Below, in pieces: positions 45,566 through 54,655 of a stretch of 64,000 bases of DNA. The notes under the pieces were generated by a model. The model saw only the letters and a program-made list of their open reading frames with translations. It was not told where the DNA came from and did not search any database. The translations under genes were made by a program, and so were the position numbers. The DNA lies in NCBI GenBank assembly GCA_041918155.1, contig JAYRWH010000004.1, positions 62,001 to 126,000 of the forward strand, in the 5' to 3' direction. Every line of letters starts with the position of its first letter. The first letter of the stretch is position 1. The DNA is from UBA668 sp041918155. GTDB taxonomy: Bacteria; Actinomycetota; Acidimicrobiia; Acidimicrobiales; Ilumatobacteraceae.

Positions 45566-46801
45566 ATGCTCGCCGGCAAGCGCATCGTGCTCGGTGTCAC
45601 CGGGGGCATCGCGGCCTACAAGGCCGTCGAGGTGTGCCGTCGGCTCGTCGATGCCGGCGCCCACGTCGTGCCGGTGATGACCGAAGGGGCCGAGCACTTC
45701 ATCGGCCGTACCACCCTGTCCGCGCTCGCCAGCGAGCCCGTGCAGACCAGCCTGTGGGACGAAGCCAGCCCGATCCCGCACACCCGGCTCGGCCAGTCGG
45801 CCGACCTCGTGCTGGTTGCCCCGGCCACGGCCCGTCTCCTGTCGGCCTACGCCGCTGGGTACAGCCACGACCTGCTCACGAATGTGCTGATCGCCACCCG
45901 CGCCCCCGTGATGGTGTGCCCGGCGATGCACACCGAGATGTGGGAGCACCCCGCGGTGCGGGCCAACGTGGCCACCCTGCGCTCCCGTGGCGTCCACATC
46001 ATCGAGCCCGAGGAAGGCCGCCTTGCCGGTGGCGATGTCGGCGCCGGCCGCCTCGCCACCCCCGAGCGCATCGTCGCCGCGGTGGAAGCACTGCTCGGCG
46101 GTGGCGAAATTGCCGGCGACCTCGCCGGCCTCAGCGTCGTCGTTTCCGCCGGCGGCACCCGCGAGCCGATCGATGCTGTGCGCGTGATCGCCAACCGCAG
46201 CAGCGGCAAGCAGGGCTACGCCCTCGCCGCCGAGGCCGCGTCGCGCGGAGCTCGAGTCACTCTCGTGTCCACGGTCGAGCTACCCGTGCCCGTCGGCGTT
46301 ACCGTCCGCCCGGTGGAAACCGCAGCGCAGATGCAAGCCGCACTCGAGGCCCTCGCACCGACCGCCGATGTCGTGCTGATGGCCGCCGCCGTCGCCGACT
46401 TCCGCCCAGCGGCCCCGGCCGCCGGCAAGCTCAAGAAGCACGACGGCATCCCCGAGATCGTGCTCGAAGCGACCCCCGACATCCTTGCCGGCCTCGGTGC
46501 GAACAAGCCCGCCGGCCAGGTGCTCGTCGGGTTCGCGGCCGAGACGAGCGATCTGCGCGCCAACGCCGAGCGCAAGCTCGCCCGCAAGCATCTTGACCTC
46601 ATCGTCGCCAACGACGTCGCCGCCCCCGGTGTGGGCTTCCAACACGACACGAATGCCGTCACGCTGCTGCAGCCCGGAGGAGCGGCCGACACGGTCGCTC
46701 TCACCGACAAACGATCCATCGCGAGGGCCGTTCTGGATACTGTTGTCCGGATTCGCGCCGCCAGCGCCACCCCCAACAGCAAGAGGAGCCTCACATCGTG
46801 A
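45566..46801 (+). CDS. coaBC: bifunctional phosphopantothenoylcysteine decarboxylase / synthase
   Basis: Couples cysteine to phosphopantothenate and decarboxylates the product in coenzyme A synthesis. The 411-residue protein has the FMN-binding CoaC half (GVTGGIAAYKA, PAMHTEMW) and the CoaB half (SAGGTREPIDAVRVI, RSSGKQGYA, AAAVADFRP, KLKK). The CoaC flap reads RLAGGDVGAGR, with no Cys at the E. coli position; I recall the mycobacterial enzyme also lacking it. metK overlaps its stop codon. Confidence 0.95.
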   Translation: MLAGKRIVLGVTGGIAAYKAVEVCRRLVDAGAHVVPVMTEGAEHFIGRTTLSALASEPVQTSLWDEASPIPHTRLGQSADLVLVAPATARLLSAYAAGYSHDLLTNVLIATRAPVMVCPAMHTEMWEHPAVRANVATLRSRGVHIIEPEEGRLAGGDVGAGRLATPERIVAAVEALLGGGEIAGDLAGLSVVVSAGGTREPIDAVRVIANRSSGKQGYALAAEAASRGARVTLVSTVELPVPVGVTVRPVETAAQMQAALEALAPTADVVLMAAAVADFRPAAPAAGKLKKHDGIPEIVLEATPDILAGLGANKPAGQVLVGFAAETSDLRANAERKLARKHLDLIVANDVAAPGVGFQHDTNAVTLLQPGGAADTVALTDKRSIARAVLDTVVRIRAASATPNSKRSLTS

Positions 46802-47991
46802 GCAGGTACACGTTCACTTCCGAGAGTGTGACCGAGGGTCACCCGGACAAGATGGCCGACCAGGTCAGCGACGCGGTGCTCGACGCCATCCTCGCCGAAG
46901 ACCCGCACGGCCGTGTCGCCTGCGAGACGCTGCTCACGACCGGCCTTTGCGTGGTGGCCGGCGAGATCACCACCTTTGCCTATGTCGACATCCCCAAGCT
47001 GGCCCGCGAGGTCATCAACGGGATCGGCTACGACAACGCGCTGTACGGCTTCGACGGCAATACCTGTGGCGTCATCGTCTCGATCGACGAGCAGAGCCCC
47101 GACATCGCCCAGGGCGTCGACAAGAGCGAAGAGGTGCGCGCCACTGGCCATGCCGAGGATCAGCTCGAGCTGCAGGGCGCGGGCGACCAGGGCATGATGT
47201 TCGGCTACGCCTGCGACGAGACGCCCGATCTCATGCCGATGCCGATCTGGCTGGCGCACCGCCTCAGCGAGCGCCTCAGCGAGGTGCGCAAGAGCGGCGC
47301 CATCCCGTACCTGCGCCCCGATGGCAAGACCCAGGTCAGCGTCGAGTACGAGAACGGTCGCCCGATCCGGCTCAACAATGTGCTCATCAGCACCCAGCAC
47401 CAGGACGGCGTCGACCGCGATACCGTGATCCGCCCCGACCTCATCGAACAGGTCATCAGCCCGGTCGTGCCCGAGCAGTTCGCCGGCGACAAGTACGAGG
47501 TGCACGTCAACCCGACGGGCAAGTTCGTCATCGGTGGCCCTCATGGCGACACCGGGCTCACCGGCCGCAAGATCATCGTCGACACATACGGCGGCATGGG
47601 CCGTCACGGCGGCGGCGCGTTCAGCGGCAAGGACCCGAGCAAGGTCGACCGCTCCGCGGCGTATGCGGCCCGCTGGGTCGCCAAGCATGTGGTGGCCTCC
47701 GGCGCAGCGACGCGCTGCGAGGTGCAGGTGGCGTACGCCATCGGCATGGCCCACCCGGTGAGCATCCTGGTCGAGACGTTCGGCACCGGGAAGGTCTCCG
47801 ACGAGCAGATCGTCCAGGCCGTGCGCGACACCTTCGACCTGCGTCCCGGTGCGATCGTTCGCGACCTCGACCTGAAGCGCCCGATCTACCGCAAGACCGC
47901 CGCCTACGGTCACTTCGGCCGCAACCTGCCCGAGTTCACCTGGGAGCAGGTCAGCCGCCTCGACCAGTTCATGCGCGCCGTCGGCGTGTGA
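46798..47991 (+). CDS. metK: S-adenosylmethionine synthetase
   Basis: Makes SAM from methionine and ATP. The 397-residue protein shows TSESVTEGHPDKMADQVSD, GAGDQGMMFGYA and GGPHGDTGLTGRK followed by DTYGGMGRHGGGAFSGKDP, all catalytic signatures. GTG at 46798 overlaps the coaBC TGA and has AAGAGGAG 9 bases upstream. There is no room for a SAM riboswitch. Confidence 0.98.
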   Translation: MSRYTFTSESVTEGHPDKMADQVSDAVLDAILAEDPHGRVACETLLTTGLCVVAGEITTFAYVDIPKLAREVINGIGYDNALYGFDGNTCGVIVSIDEQSPDIAQGVDKSEEVRATGHAEDQLELQGAGDQGMMFGYACDETPDLMPMPIWLAHRLSERLSEVRKSGAIPYLRPDGKTQVSVEYENGRPIRLNNVLISTQHQDGVDRDTVIRPDLIEQVISPVVPEQFAGDKYEVHVNPTGKFVIGGPHGDTGLTGRKIIVDTYGGMGRHGGGAFSGKDPSKVDRSAAYAARWVAKHVVASGAATRCEVQVAYAIGMAHPVSILVETFGTGKVSDEQIVQAVRDTFDLRPGAIVRDLDLKRPIYRKTAAYGHFGRNLPEFTWEQVSRLDQFMRAVGV

Positions 47992-49718
47992 GCACTGCGG
48001 GCGATCCTTCGCCCGTCCTGGTGGCGCGCGTCGTCCCGAACGTGACCGGGCTCGACAAACAGTTCGACTACCTCGTCCCCGAACCGCTGCGCGACAGTGT
48101 GGCGGTGGGTTCGCTCGTGCGCGTCCCGCTGCACGGGCGCCGGGTCGGGGGGTGGGTGGTCGCGCTCGGGCCGCCGTCGGGTGATGTCGCCGCCGAGAAG
48201 CTGCTGCCGTTGGCGAAGTGTTCGTCGATCGGCCCGTCGCCCGAGGTGATCGAACTGGCCGAGTGGGCCGCAGTGCGGTTCGCCGCGGCGCGCCTGCGCC
48301 CGTTCATGGTGGCGGCCGATCCGCCGGTGATGGTCGGGGCGTTGCCAGCGCGGCGGCGCACGGTGTGTGCGAGTGATGGTGCGTACGGCGTTACCAGCGG
48401 GGTGCGCTGGATCGCGCCGCTCACTGATCCGTTGCCGATGGTGGTCGATCTGGTGCGCCGGGGCGGTCCGGCGATCGTCATCCACCCCACGCCGGCGGCG
48501 GCGAAGGCGGTTGCCAGTCGGTTGCGTAAGACGGGTCTCACGGTGGCCCACGTGCCCGACGAGTGGGCGTCCGCGGCGGGGGGTGTCGATGTGGTCGTCG
48601 GCAGCCGAGGCGCCGTCTGGTCGCCGTGCCCCGGTCTGCGCACGATCGTGGTGCTCGATGAGCACGATGAAGCCCTGCAGGAGGAACGCACACCCACGTG
48701 GCACGCCCGCGATGTCGCGATCGAGCGGGTTCGGCGCGCCGGGGGAGCGTGTGTGCTGGTGTCGCCGTGCCCGACAGCCACAGCGCTGCACTGGGCCGGT
48801 TCGCGGGTGGAGTACGCCGACGCGTCGGAACGGGTGGCGGGGTGGCCGTTCATCGAGGTCGTGGACCGCACCGACGAGGAGCCGTGGAAGCGCTCGCTGC
48901 TGACGTCGGCGCTGATCGCTCACCTGCGCGACGCGAGCAAGCGGGTGGTGTGCGTGATCAACACCACCGGCCGGGCGCGGCTGCTGGCCTGCCGCGCGTG
49001 CCGCACGATCCAGCGTTGTGTGGCCTGCGAGGCCGCCGTCGTCCAGGACGACGCGGGCATGTACGTCTGCCGCCGCTGTGGCACGGTGCGCCCGGCCGTG
49101 TGTCAGGTCTGTGGCTCCAGTGCCATGGCGATCGTGAAGCCCGGTGTCACCCGCCTGCGCGAGGAGTTGGAGGCCGCGGCGAACCGGCCGGTCGTGGCCG
49201 TCACCGGCGAGAGCGACGAGTTGGCGCCCGCCGACGTATACGTGGGTACCGAAGCCGTGCTGCACCGGGTACGAGGCGTCGACGTGGTCGCCTTTCTCGA
49301 CTTCGACACCGAGCTGCTCGCGCCGCGCTACCGGGCCGCGGAGGCCGCGCTCTCGCTGCTCGTGCGCGCCGGTCGACTCGTCGGCGCTCGTAGCAGAGGT
49401 GGGCGGGTGCTCGTGCAGACGTTCGTGCCCCACCACGAGTTGCTGCAGGCGGTCGCATTCGCCGATCCTGCCCGGTTGGTGGATGGCGAGCTGGCCCGCC
49501 GGCGGCTGTTCGCCCTGCCGCCCTTCGGCGCGCTCGCCGCGGTGGAGGGCACGGGTGCCGCCGAGTTCGGCGTGGCGACCGGGCTGGAGTGCGCGCCGAC
49601 GGCCAAGGGCGTGCTCGTGCGGGCGACGACGTGGGAGGCACTGGCGGCCGGCCTGGCCGCTCCCCCGCGGCCGAAGGGCTCGCGGCTGCGGGTGGTTGTC
49701 GACCCCGCCCGCGCCTGA
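47988..49718 (+). CDS. priA: PriA-like primosomal protein N' (degenerate helicase)
   Basis: A 576-residue protein aligned with PriA by its N-terminal 3'-end-binding domain (DKQFDYLVPEPLRDSVAVGSLVRVPLHGR) and a zinc module of eight cysteines (CRACRTIQRCVACE, CRRCGT, CQVCGS). The Walker A sequence expected after the N-domain is missing (IVIHPTPAAAKAVA in its place), though a DEHD-like motif II remains (VLDEHDEALQ). Actinobacterial PriA is known to be degenerate, so this is lineage-typical. GTG at 47988 overlaps the metK TGA. Confidence 0.9.
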   Translation: MSTAGDPSPVLVARVVPNVTGLDKQFDYLVPEPLRDSVAVGSLVRVPLHGRRVGGWVVALGPPSGDVAAEKLLPLAKCSSIGPSPEVIELAEWAAVRFAAARLRPFMVAADPPVMVGALPARRRTVCASDGAYGVTSGVRWIAPLTDPLPMVVDLVRRGGPAIVIHPTPAAAKAVASRLRKTGLTVAHVPDEWASAAGGVDVVVGSRGAVWSPCPGLRTIVVLDEHDEALQEERTPTWHARDVAIERVRRAGGACVLVSPCPTATALHWAGSRVEYADASERVAGWPFIEVVDRTDEEPWKRSLLTSALIAHLRDASKRVVCVINTTGRARLLACRACRTIQRCVACEAAVVQDDAGMYVCRRCGTVRPAVCQVCGSSAMAIVKPGVTRLREELEAAANRPVVAVTGESDELAPADVYVGTEAVLHRVRGVDVVAFLDFDTELLAPRYRAAEAALSLLVRAGRLVGARSRGGRVLVQTFVPHHELLQAVAFADPARLVDGELARRRLFALPPFGALAAVEGTGAAEFGVATGLECAPTAKGVLVRATTWEALAAGLAAPPRPKGSRLRVVVDPARA

Positions 49719-49764
49719 CCGGGCCGCCCCGCCAATTCGTCACGTGGAGATCCGCCGAGCGGCC

Positions 49765-49770
49765 TAGCCT
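49765..49770 (+). promoter_or_regulatory. -10 element for the MFS gene (leaderless)
   Basis: TAGCCT lies 8 bases upstream of GTG 49779; no Shine-Dalgarno is present. Confidence 0.5.
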
Positions 49771-49778
49771 CGACGATC

Positions 49779-50993
49779 GTGTCGACGCCGGGGTTCCGCT
49801 CATTCAGCCCGGCGCTGCAACGGTTCTTCCTCGCGACGGTCGTGAACATGATCGGCTCGGCCGCGATGTTCGGCTTCGTGCTCATCTACTTCCACGAGAT
49901 CCGTCACCTGCCGATGAGCCACGCCGGCCTCGCCGTCGGCGCGATGAGCTTCACGATGGTGCTGCTCACGCCGACGGCCGGCTTCCTCTCCGACCACTTC
50001 GGATCGCGCACGATGCTGGCGCTCGGCTGCTTGGTGTCGATCGTCGCCGCCGTCGGCTATGCGTTCGTCGACTCGTTCGTCACGGCCGTGGCGGTGTCGG
50101 TGGTGCTCGGCATCGGCAACGCACTGTGGTTCCCCGCGCAGGCCGCCCTGCTCACGCTCATCGTGGAACCCCGCCAGCGTCCAGCCGTGATGGCGTTCTC
50201 CCGGGCCGCGCTCAACATCGGCGCGGCGCTCGGCGGGGTGCTCGGCGGGTTCCTCGTTCACGCCTCCACGCTCAGCTCGTTCCGCTGGCTGTTCGCGGTG
50301 AATGCGGCCACATACGTGATGTTCCTGGCCGTCCTGCCGGGGTTGCCGGACGGCCGGATCCCGCTCGAGCAGCGCCGCCAACGTGGCGAGGGCTTCGCCG
50401 TCGTCCTGCGCGACAAGTTCTTCGTGCGCCTTCTCGCGAGCGACATCGCGATCGCGCTCGGGTTCGGGTTCCTCTGGGCCTTCATGCCCGCCTACGCCTC
50501 GGCGATCGGGATCAACAAGATCACGATCGGCATCCTCTTCACGTTCGGCGCGACGAGCGTGGCGATCACCCAGATCCCCACGCTGCGCTGGGTGCGTGGG
50601 GGTCGGCGGATGGTGTGGCTGGCGGTGATGAACGGGTGGTTCGCTGCCGCGTTCATCGTCATGCTGATCACCCCGCACGTCGCCGTCGGCCTCGCGGTGG
50701 TGGGTATCGGCCTCGCCCAGGTGCTCGGTGGGTTCGGCGAGTCGGTGCTCGGCGCGGTGCGCCAACCGCTGACCTCTGACCTGGCGCCACCGGAACTGGT
50801 CGGCCGTTACTTCGGCTTGGCCACGATGGTGTTCCAGGGGTGCATGGGCCTGGCCAACAGCTTCGGCGGCGTGGTGATGCAGCACTCGCTCAGCGCAGTG
50901 TGGTTGGTCCCGCTCGTGGCCTCACTGGCCGGCATCTTCGCGTCGCTGGCCCTGCGGCGCCAGATCCCTGAGCACGCCGCCATCAGCGCATGA
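49779..50993 (+). CDS. MFS transporter
   Basis: A 404-residue major facilitator protein with about twelve helices. The loop 2-3 signature is degenerate (GFLSDHFGSRTMLALG), and a long central cytoplasmic loop (PDGRIPLEQRRQRGEG) separates the halves. The type resembles drug or small-molecule efflux carriers, but the substrate cannot be inferred. Its end overlaps the convergent methyltransferase gene by 11 bases. Confidence 0.87.
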   Translation: MSTPGFRSFSPALQRFFLATVVNMIGSAAMFGFVLIYFHEIRHLPMSHAGLAVGAMSFTMVLLTPTAGFLSDHFGSRTMLALGCLVSIVAAVGYAFVDSFVTAVAVSVVLGIGNALWFPAQAALLTLIVEPRQRPAVMAFSRAALNIGAALGGVLGGFLVHASTLSSFRWLFAVNAATYVMFLAVLPGLPDGRIPLEQRRQRGEGFAVVLRDKFFVRLLASDIAIALGFGFLWAFMPAYASAIGINKITIGILFTFGATSVAITQIPTLRWVRGGRRMVWLAVMNGWFAAAFIVMLITPHVAVGLAVVGIGLAQVLGGFGESVLGAVRQPLTSDLAPPELVGRYFGLATMVFQGCMGLANSFGGVVMQHSLSAVWLVPLVASLAGIFASLALRRQIPEHAAISA

Positions 50994-51588
50994 CGCTGCG
51001 CAGGATCCGGTAGCCGGCAGAACTGGCGAGGCGGTCGGTCGGCCACCCTTGACTCGTCAACCAGCCCTGCAACGAGTCGCTACCGAGGTGCTTGTGCACC
51101 ACCATCACCGCCTCGCCGCCAAGGGCCATCCGACCGAGCCAGCGGTGCAGCATCGCGTGCAGCGCGGGCTTGCCGATGCGGATGGCGGGGTTGCTCCAGA
51201 TCGTGGCGAACGGCACGTCGTCGGGCAACTCGTCCGGAGCGCACACGCGCACGTTGGCGATGCCGTTGCGCTCGGCGTTGGCACGGCACAGGGCGCGGGC
51301 GCGATCGTTCACATCCACCGCCCACACGGTTGCGCCCGGCGCCCGGCGGGCCATGGTCAAGGCGATGGCTCCGGTGCCGCACCCGAGGTCGAGCAGGTCG
51401 CCGCCGGCGGCCGGCGGCGGCGCCTTCAACAGCAGCAGCTTGGTGCCCGAGTCGATGCGGTCGTAGCCGAAAACACCCCGATCGGTGCCGAGCGTGAGCT
51501 GCAGATCGGGCAGGAGCAGCAACACGTCGCGAGGTGCGGACTCGGTGGTGGGTTCCTCGTCGAAGTAGTGCGAAGCGGGGGCGGACAT
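50983..51588 (-). CDS. RsmC/RlmG-like class I methyltransferase
   Basis: A 201-residue SAM-dependent methyltransferase. It has FGYDRIDSGTKLLL before the Rossmann core, LLDLGCGTGAIAL (SAM loop), VWAVDVNDRAR, and TIWSNPAIRIGKPALH with an SNPP-like motif altered to SNPA, the pattern of the small RsmC-type rRNA methyltransferases. ATG at 51588 gives the expected leader; the frame is open further upstream without support. The target is unknown. Confidence 0.85.
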   Translation of the reverse strand: MSAPASHYFDEEPTTESAPRDVLLLLPDLQLTLGTDRGVFGYDRIDSGTKLLLLKAPPPAAGGDLLDLGCGTGAIALTMARRAPGATVWAVDVNDRARALCRANAERNGIANVRVCAPDELPDDVPFATIWSNPAIRIGKPALHAMLHRWLGRMALGGEAVMVVHKHLGSDSLQGWLTSQGWPTDRLASSAGYRILRSVMR

Positions 51589-51596
51589 TCCGTGGC

Positions 51597-51602
51597 TAGC
51601 CT
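51597..51602 (+). promoter_or_regulatory. -10 element for def (leaderless)
   Basis: TAGCCT lies 8 bases before ATG 51611. The spacing favours this ATG over the alternative at 51602. Confidence 0.5.
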
Positions 51603-51610
51603 TGCACCTC

Positions 51611-52138
51611 ATGGCGTACGAGATCCGCACTTACGGCGACCCGGTGCTCAAGGCTGCTTCCAGCGCCGTCACCGACGTCAACGGCAAGATCGCCCGCCTC
51701 ATCGATGACATGTTCGACACGCTCTACGAGAGCGATTCGGGCATCGCCCTCGCCGCGCCGCAGATCGGTGTGCAGAAGCAGATCGTGGTGTGGGACATCG
51801 ATGACACGCCAGTGGCGCTCATCAACCCTGTGGTGGTGGAGAGCGATGGGGAGTGGGTGTACAGCGAAGGCTGCCTCAGCATTCCCGAGCTCTACGTCGA
51901 CATCCTGCGCCCCAACCGCGTCCTGGTGCGCGGCCTCGACATCGACGGTAACGAGATGGAGATCGAGGGCAGCGAGCTGATGGGCCGCATGCTGCAGCAC
52001 GAGATCGACCATCTGCACGGTGTGCTGATGTTCGACCGGATGACGCCCGAGCAGCGCAAGCTGGCCATGGCCGAGTACCGCAAGCTGCAGGAGGCGCCGG
52101 CCCACACCCCGCAGAAGCGCCGCCTGCGCATCCTGTGA
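51611..52138 (+). CDS. def: peptide deformylase
   Basis: Removes the formyl group from nascent proteins. The 175-residue metalloenzyme has the three motifs GIALAAPQIGV, EGCLSIPEL (metal Cys) and QHEIDHLHGVLM (HExxH). It precedes fmt, which overlaps its stop; the two act at opposite ends of the formyl cycle. Confidence 0.97.
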   Translation: MAYEIRTYGDPVLKAASSAVTDVNGKIARLIDDMFDTLYESDSGIALAAPQIGVQKQIVVWDIDDTPVALINPVVVESDGEWVYSEGCLSIPELYVDILRPNRVLVRGLDIDGNEMEIEGSELMGRMLQHEIDHLHGVLMFDRMTPEQRKLAMAEYRKLQEAPAHTPQKRRLRIL

Positions 52139-52944
52139 AGCGCCGCCTGGCGTACCTCGGCACGCCGGCGATGGCGGTGCCACCCCTGAAGGCCTTGGTG
52201 GAAGCCGGTCACGACGTGGTCCTGGTGATCACCCGTGTCGACAAGCGCCGTGGGCGGGGCAACGAGATGAGCCCCAGCCCGGTGAAGGCCGCCGCCATGG
52301 AGCTGGGCCTACCCGTCAGCCACACCGTCGACGATGTGCTCGGCAAGGGCATCGAGCTCGGCGTCGTGGTGGCGTTCGGCCAAATCATCAAGCCCCACGT
52401 GCTCACAGAAGTGCCGATGGTGAACATCCACTTCTCCTTGCTGCCGCGGTGGCGCGGCGCGGCCCCGGTGGAGCGCGCGCTGCTCGCCGGCGACAGCGAG
52501 ACGGGCACCTGTCTGATGGCGGTCGAAGAGGGGCTGGATACGGGCGGCGTGTACGACACAGTGCGCCTGCCGATCCGGCCGCTGGCGACCGCCGACGAGC
52601 TGCGCCGCGATCTCGTCGCACGCGGCACCGAACAGCTCGTGCGCTGCCTGGCCGGGCCGCTGCCCGAACCGACGCCGCAGGTGGGCGAGCCCGTGTACGC
52701 GGCGAAGATCCGCCCAGAGGAACTGCGCATCGACTGGGCCCGCCCCGCGGCCGAGCTCGAGCGGTTGGTGCGCCTCGGCGGGGCGTGGACGACGTTCCGC
52801 GACAAGCGGGTGAAGGTGCTCGCCGCGGCGATCGAGGGCGATGCGCTCGTGCCCACTCGCGTGCAGCCCGAGGGCAAGGGGCCGATGCGCGCCGCCGACT
52901 TCCTGCGTGGCGCGCGCCCGGCGCCGGGCGAGACGTTCTCATGA
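52135..52944 (+). CDS. fmt: methionyl-tRNA formyltransferase
   Basis: Formylates initiator Met-tRNA. The 269-residue protein has the catalytic domain motifs VVVAFGQIIK, VNIHFSLLPRWRGAAP (Asn, His) and EEGLDTGGVYD (Asp). It is about 40 residues shorter than the E. coli enzyme, with the loss in the C-terminal OB domain. GTG at 52135 overlaps the def TGA, and rsmB overlaps its own stop as ATGA. Confidence 0.94.
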   Translation: MKRRLAYLGTPAMAVPPLKALVEAGHDVVLVITRVDKRRGRGNEMSPSPVKAAAMELGLPVSHTVDDVLGKGIELGVVVAFGQIIKPHVLTEVPMVNIHFSLLPRWRGAAPVERALLAGDSETGTCLMAVEEGLDTGGVYDTVRLPIRPLATADELRRDLVARGTEQLVRCLAGPLPEPTPQVGEPVYAAKIRPEELRIDWARPAAELERLVRLGGAWTTFRDKRVKVLAAAIEGDALVPTRVQPEGKGPMRAADFLRGARPAPGETFS

Positions 52945-54116
52945 GCGCACCCCGCTCCGGTCGGCCGCACCGCGGCGGGCAGCAGCACCCGCCCCGTCCA
53001 ACCGTCCCGAAAGCCTCCGCCCGCTCCGTCGCCATGCGCTGCTTGCAGCGCATCGACCACGAGGGCGCGTACGCGAACCTCGTGGTGACGGCCGAGCTGG
53101 CGAACGCGAAGCTCGATGACCGGGACCGCCGCTTCGTCACCGAGCTGGTGTACGGCACGACGCGTATGCGCCGCGCGTGTGATGCGCTCATCGACCGCTT
53201 CGTCGCCACCGATCCATCGCCCGAGGTGCGCACCGTGCTGCGCCTCGGCGCCTACCAGCTCCACTTCGCAGGCGTCGCCGCCCACGCGGCGGTGGGGGAG
53301 ACGGTGGAGCTGGCGCCAGTACGCGCCCGCGGTTTCGTCAATGCCGTGCTGCGCAAGGTAGCCAACACCCCGATGCAGTGGCCGTCGGATGCTGTTCGCC
53401 TCAGCTACCCCGACTGGATCGTCGAGCGCCTCATCGCAGAGCTCGGCGAGACCGATGCCCTCGCCACCTTGGCGATGATGAACGAGCCTGCGGAAGTCAC
53501 CGAGCGCGCCGACGGCTATGTGCAAGACCTCGGCTCGCAGTGGGTGGCCGCCGCAGTGCCTGCCAACGAGGGCGACATCGTGATCGACGTGTGCGCCGCG
53601 CCCGGCGGCAAGGCCACTGCGATCGCGGCCACCGGCGCCGTCGTCATCGCGGCCGACCTGCAGCCCCAGCGGGTGCGGCTCATCGCCCAGAACATCGTCA
53701 GCACCATGGCCGACACCGCCTTCCCCGTGGCGGCGGACGCGACGCACAGCCCGTTCCGCGACGGCTGCGCCGACCATGTGCTCATCGACGCCCCGTGCAG
53801 CGGCCTGGGCACCCTGCGCCGCCGGGCCGACGCCCGCTGGCGGATCCTGCCCACCGACGTGGTGGACCTCGCCACGCTGCAGCAACGGATCATCACCGCC
53901 TCGGCCTCGCTCGTGAAGCCCGGCGGCACGCTCGTGTACAGCGTGTGCACCCTGCTCGCCGAGGAGTCGATCGCGCACACGATCCCCGAGGGTTTCGACG
54001 TGATCACCGAGACGCCGCGGGGCAAGTGGGTGCCGTGCGGCGACGGGTGGCGAGTGCTGCCCCACGACGCCGGCACCGACGGGATGATCGTCGTTCGCTA
54101 CCGTAAGCGGCCATGA
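52941..54116 (+). CDS. rsmB: 16S rRNA m5C methyltransferase RsmB (Sun/Fmu)
   Basis: A 391-residue RNA cytosine-5 methyltransferase. A basic Pro-rich leader is followed by a NusB-like helical domain (RSVAMRCLQRIDHEGAYANL, DRDRRFVTELVYGTTR). The catalytic domain has DVCAAPGGKATA (SAM), LIDAPCSGLGTLRRR with the release Cys and YSVCTLLAEE with the nucleophilic Cys. ATG at 52941 overlaps the fmt stop. Confidence 0.95.
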   Translation: MSAPRSGRPHRGGQQHPPRPTVPKASARSVAMRCLQRIDHEGAYANLVVTAELANAKLDDRDRRFVTELVYGTTRMRRACDALIDRFVATDPSPEVRTVLRLGAYQLHFAGVAAHAAVGETVELAPVRARGFVNAVLRKVANTPMQWPSDAVRLSYPDWIVERLIAELGETDALATLAMMNEPAEVTERADGYVQDLGSQWVAAAVPANEGDIVIDVCAAPGGKATAIAATGAVVIAADLQPQRVRLIAQNIVSTMADTAFPVAADATHSPFRDGCADHVLIDAPCSGLGTLRRRADARWRILPTDVVDLATLQQRIITASASLVKPGGTLVYSVCTLLAEESIAHTIPEGFDVITETPRGKWVPCGDGWRVLPHDAGTDGMIVVRYRKRP

Positions 54117-54592
54117 GCGACACCCGATTGGCCGCCAAGGTGCTCACCGTCAGTGACGGGGTGATGGCCGGCACTCGTGAGGACACTGGTGGTGCGGGCA
54201 TGGTGGCCTACCTGGGCAAGCACGGCTTCGACGTGGTCGAGCACACGGTGGCAGCGGATGGGGCGGAGATCGTCGCAGCAGCACTGCTGCGCCTCACCGA
54301 GGGCTTCGCCGGGCTGGTGGTCACCACCGGCGGCACCGGCTTCGGCCAGCGCGACCAGACTCCCGAAGGAACCCGCCAGGTGATCGAGCGCGAGGCGCCG
54401 GGCCTGGCCGAGGCGATGCGCCTCGTCAGCCCACTCGGCCGCCTGTCGCGTGGCATCGCCGGCGTCCGCGGCCTGGCGATTGTCTGCAACACGCCGGGCT
54501 CTCCGAAGGGGTGCGTCGAGCAGATCGGCGCGATCATCGACGTGCTGCCCCACGCCCTGCGACTCCTGGCCGACACCCCGACGCCGCACTGA
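54113..54592 (+). CDS. MogA/MoaB-family molybdopterin protein
   Basis: A 159-residue protein binding or adenylylating molybdopterin. Family motifs are VLTVSDGVMAGTREDTGG at the N-terminus, VVTTGGTGFGQRDQTPEGT (MPT-binding loop) and NTPGSPKGCVEQI. ATG at 54113 overlaps the rsmB stop as ATGA, so it is co-transcribed with translation genes. It is far from the MobA-like gene. Confidence 0.9.
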   Translation: MSDTRLAAKVLTVSDGVMAGTREDTGGAGMVAYLGKHGFDVVEHTVAADGAEIVAAALLRLTEGFAGLVVTTGGTGFGQRDQTPEGTRQVIEREAPGLAEAMRLVSPLGRLSRGIAGVRGLAIVCNTPGSPKGCVEQIGAIIDVLPHALRLLADTPTPH

Positions 54593-54641
54593 ACGTCGGC
54601 CGCCGCCGGAATCGACCAGGTTCGCGACACCCCGGTACCGG

Positions 54642-54647
54642 TAGCCT
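54642..54647 (+). promoter_or_regulatory. -10 element for hisG (leaderless)
   Basis: TAGCCT lies 8 bases upstream of GTG 54656, without a Shine-Dalgarno. Confidence 0.5.
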
Positions 54648-54655
54648 GCAACATC

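Noticed and set aside
46750..46797. SAM riboswitch before metK
   Set aside because: metK overlaps coaBC; no untranslated leader exists.
46485..47987. priA extended about 500 codons upstream
   Set aside because: The extension is the shifted frame of metK and is Arg/Pro-rich nonsense; GTG at 47988 gives the PriA N-domain.
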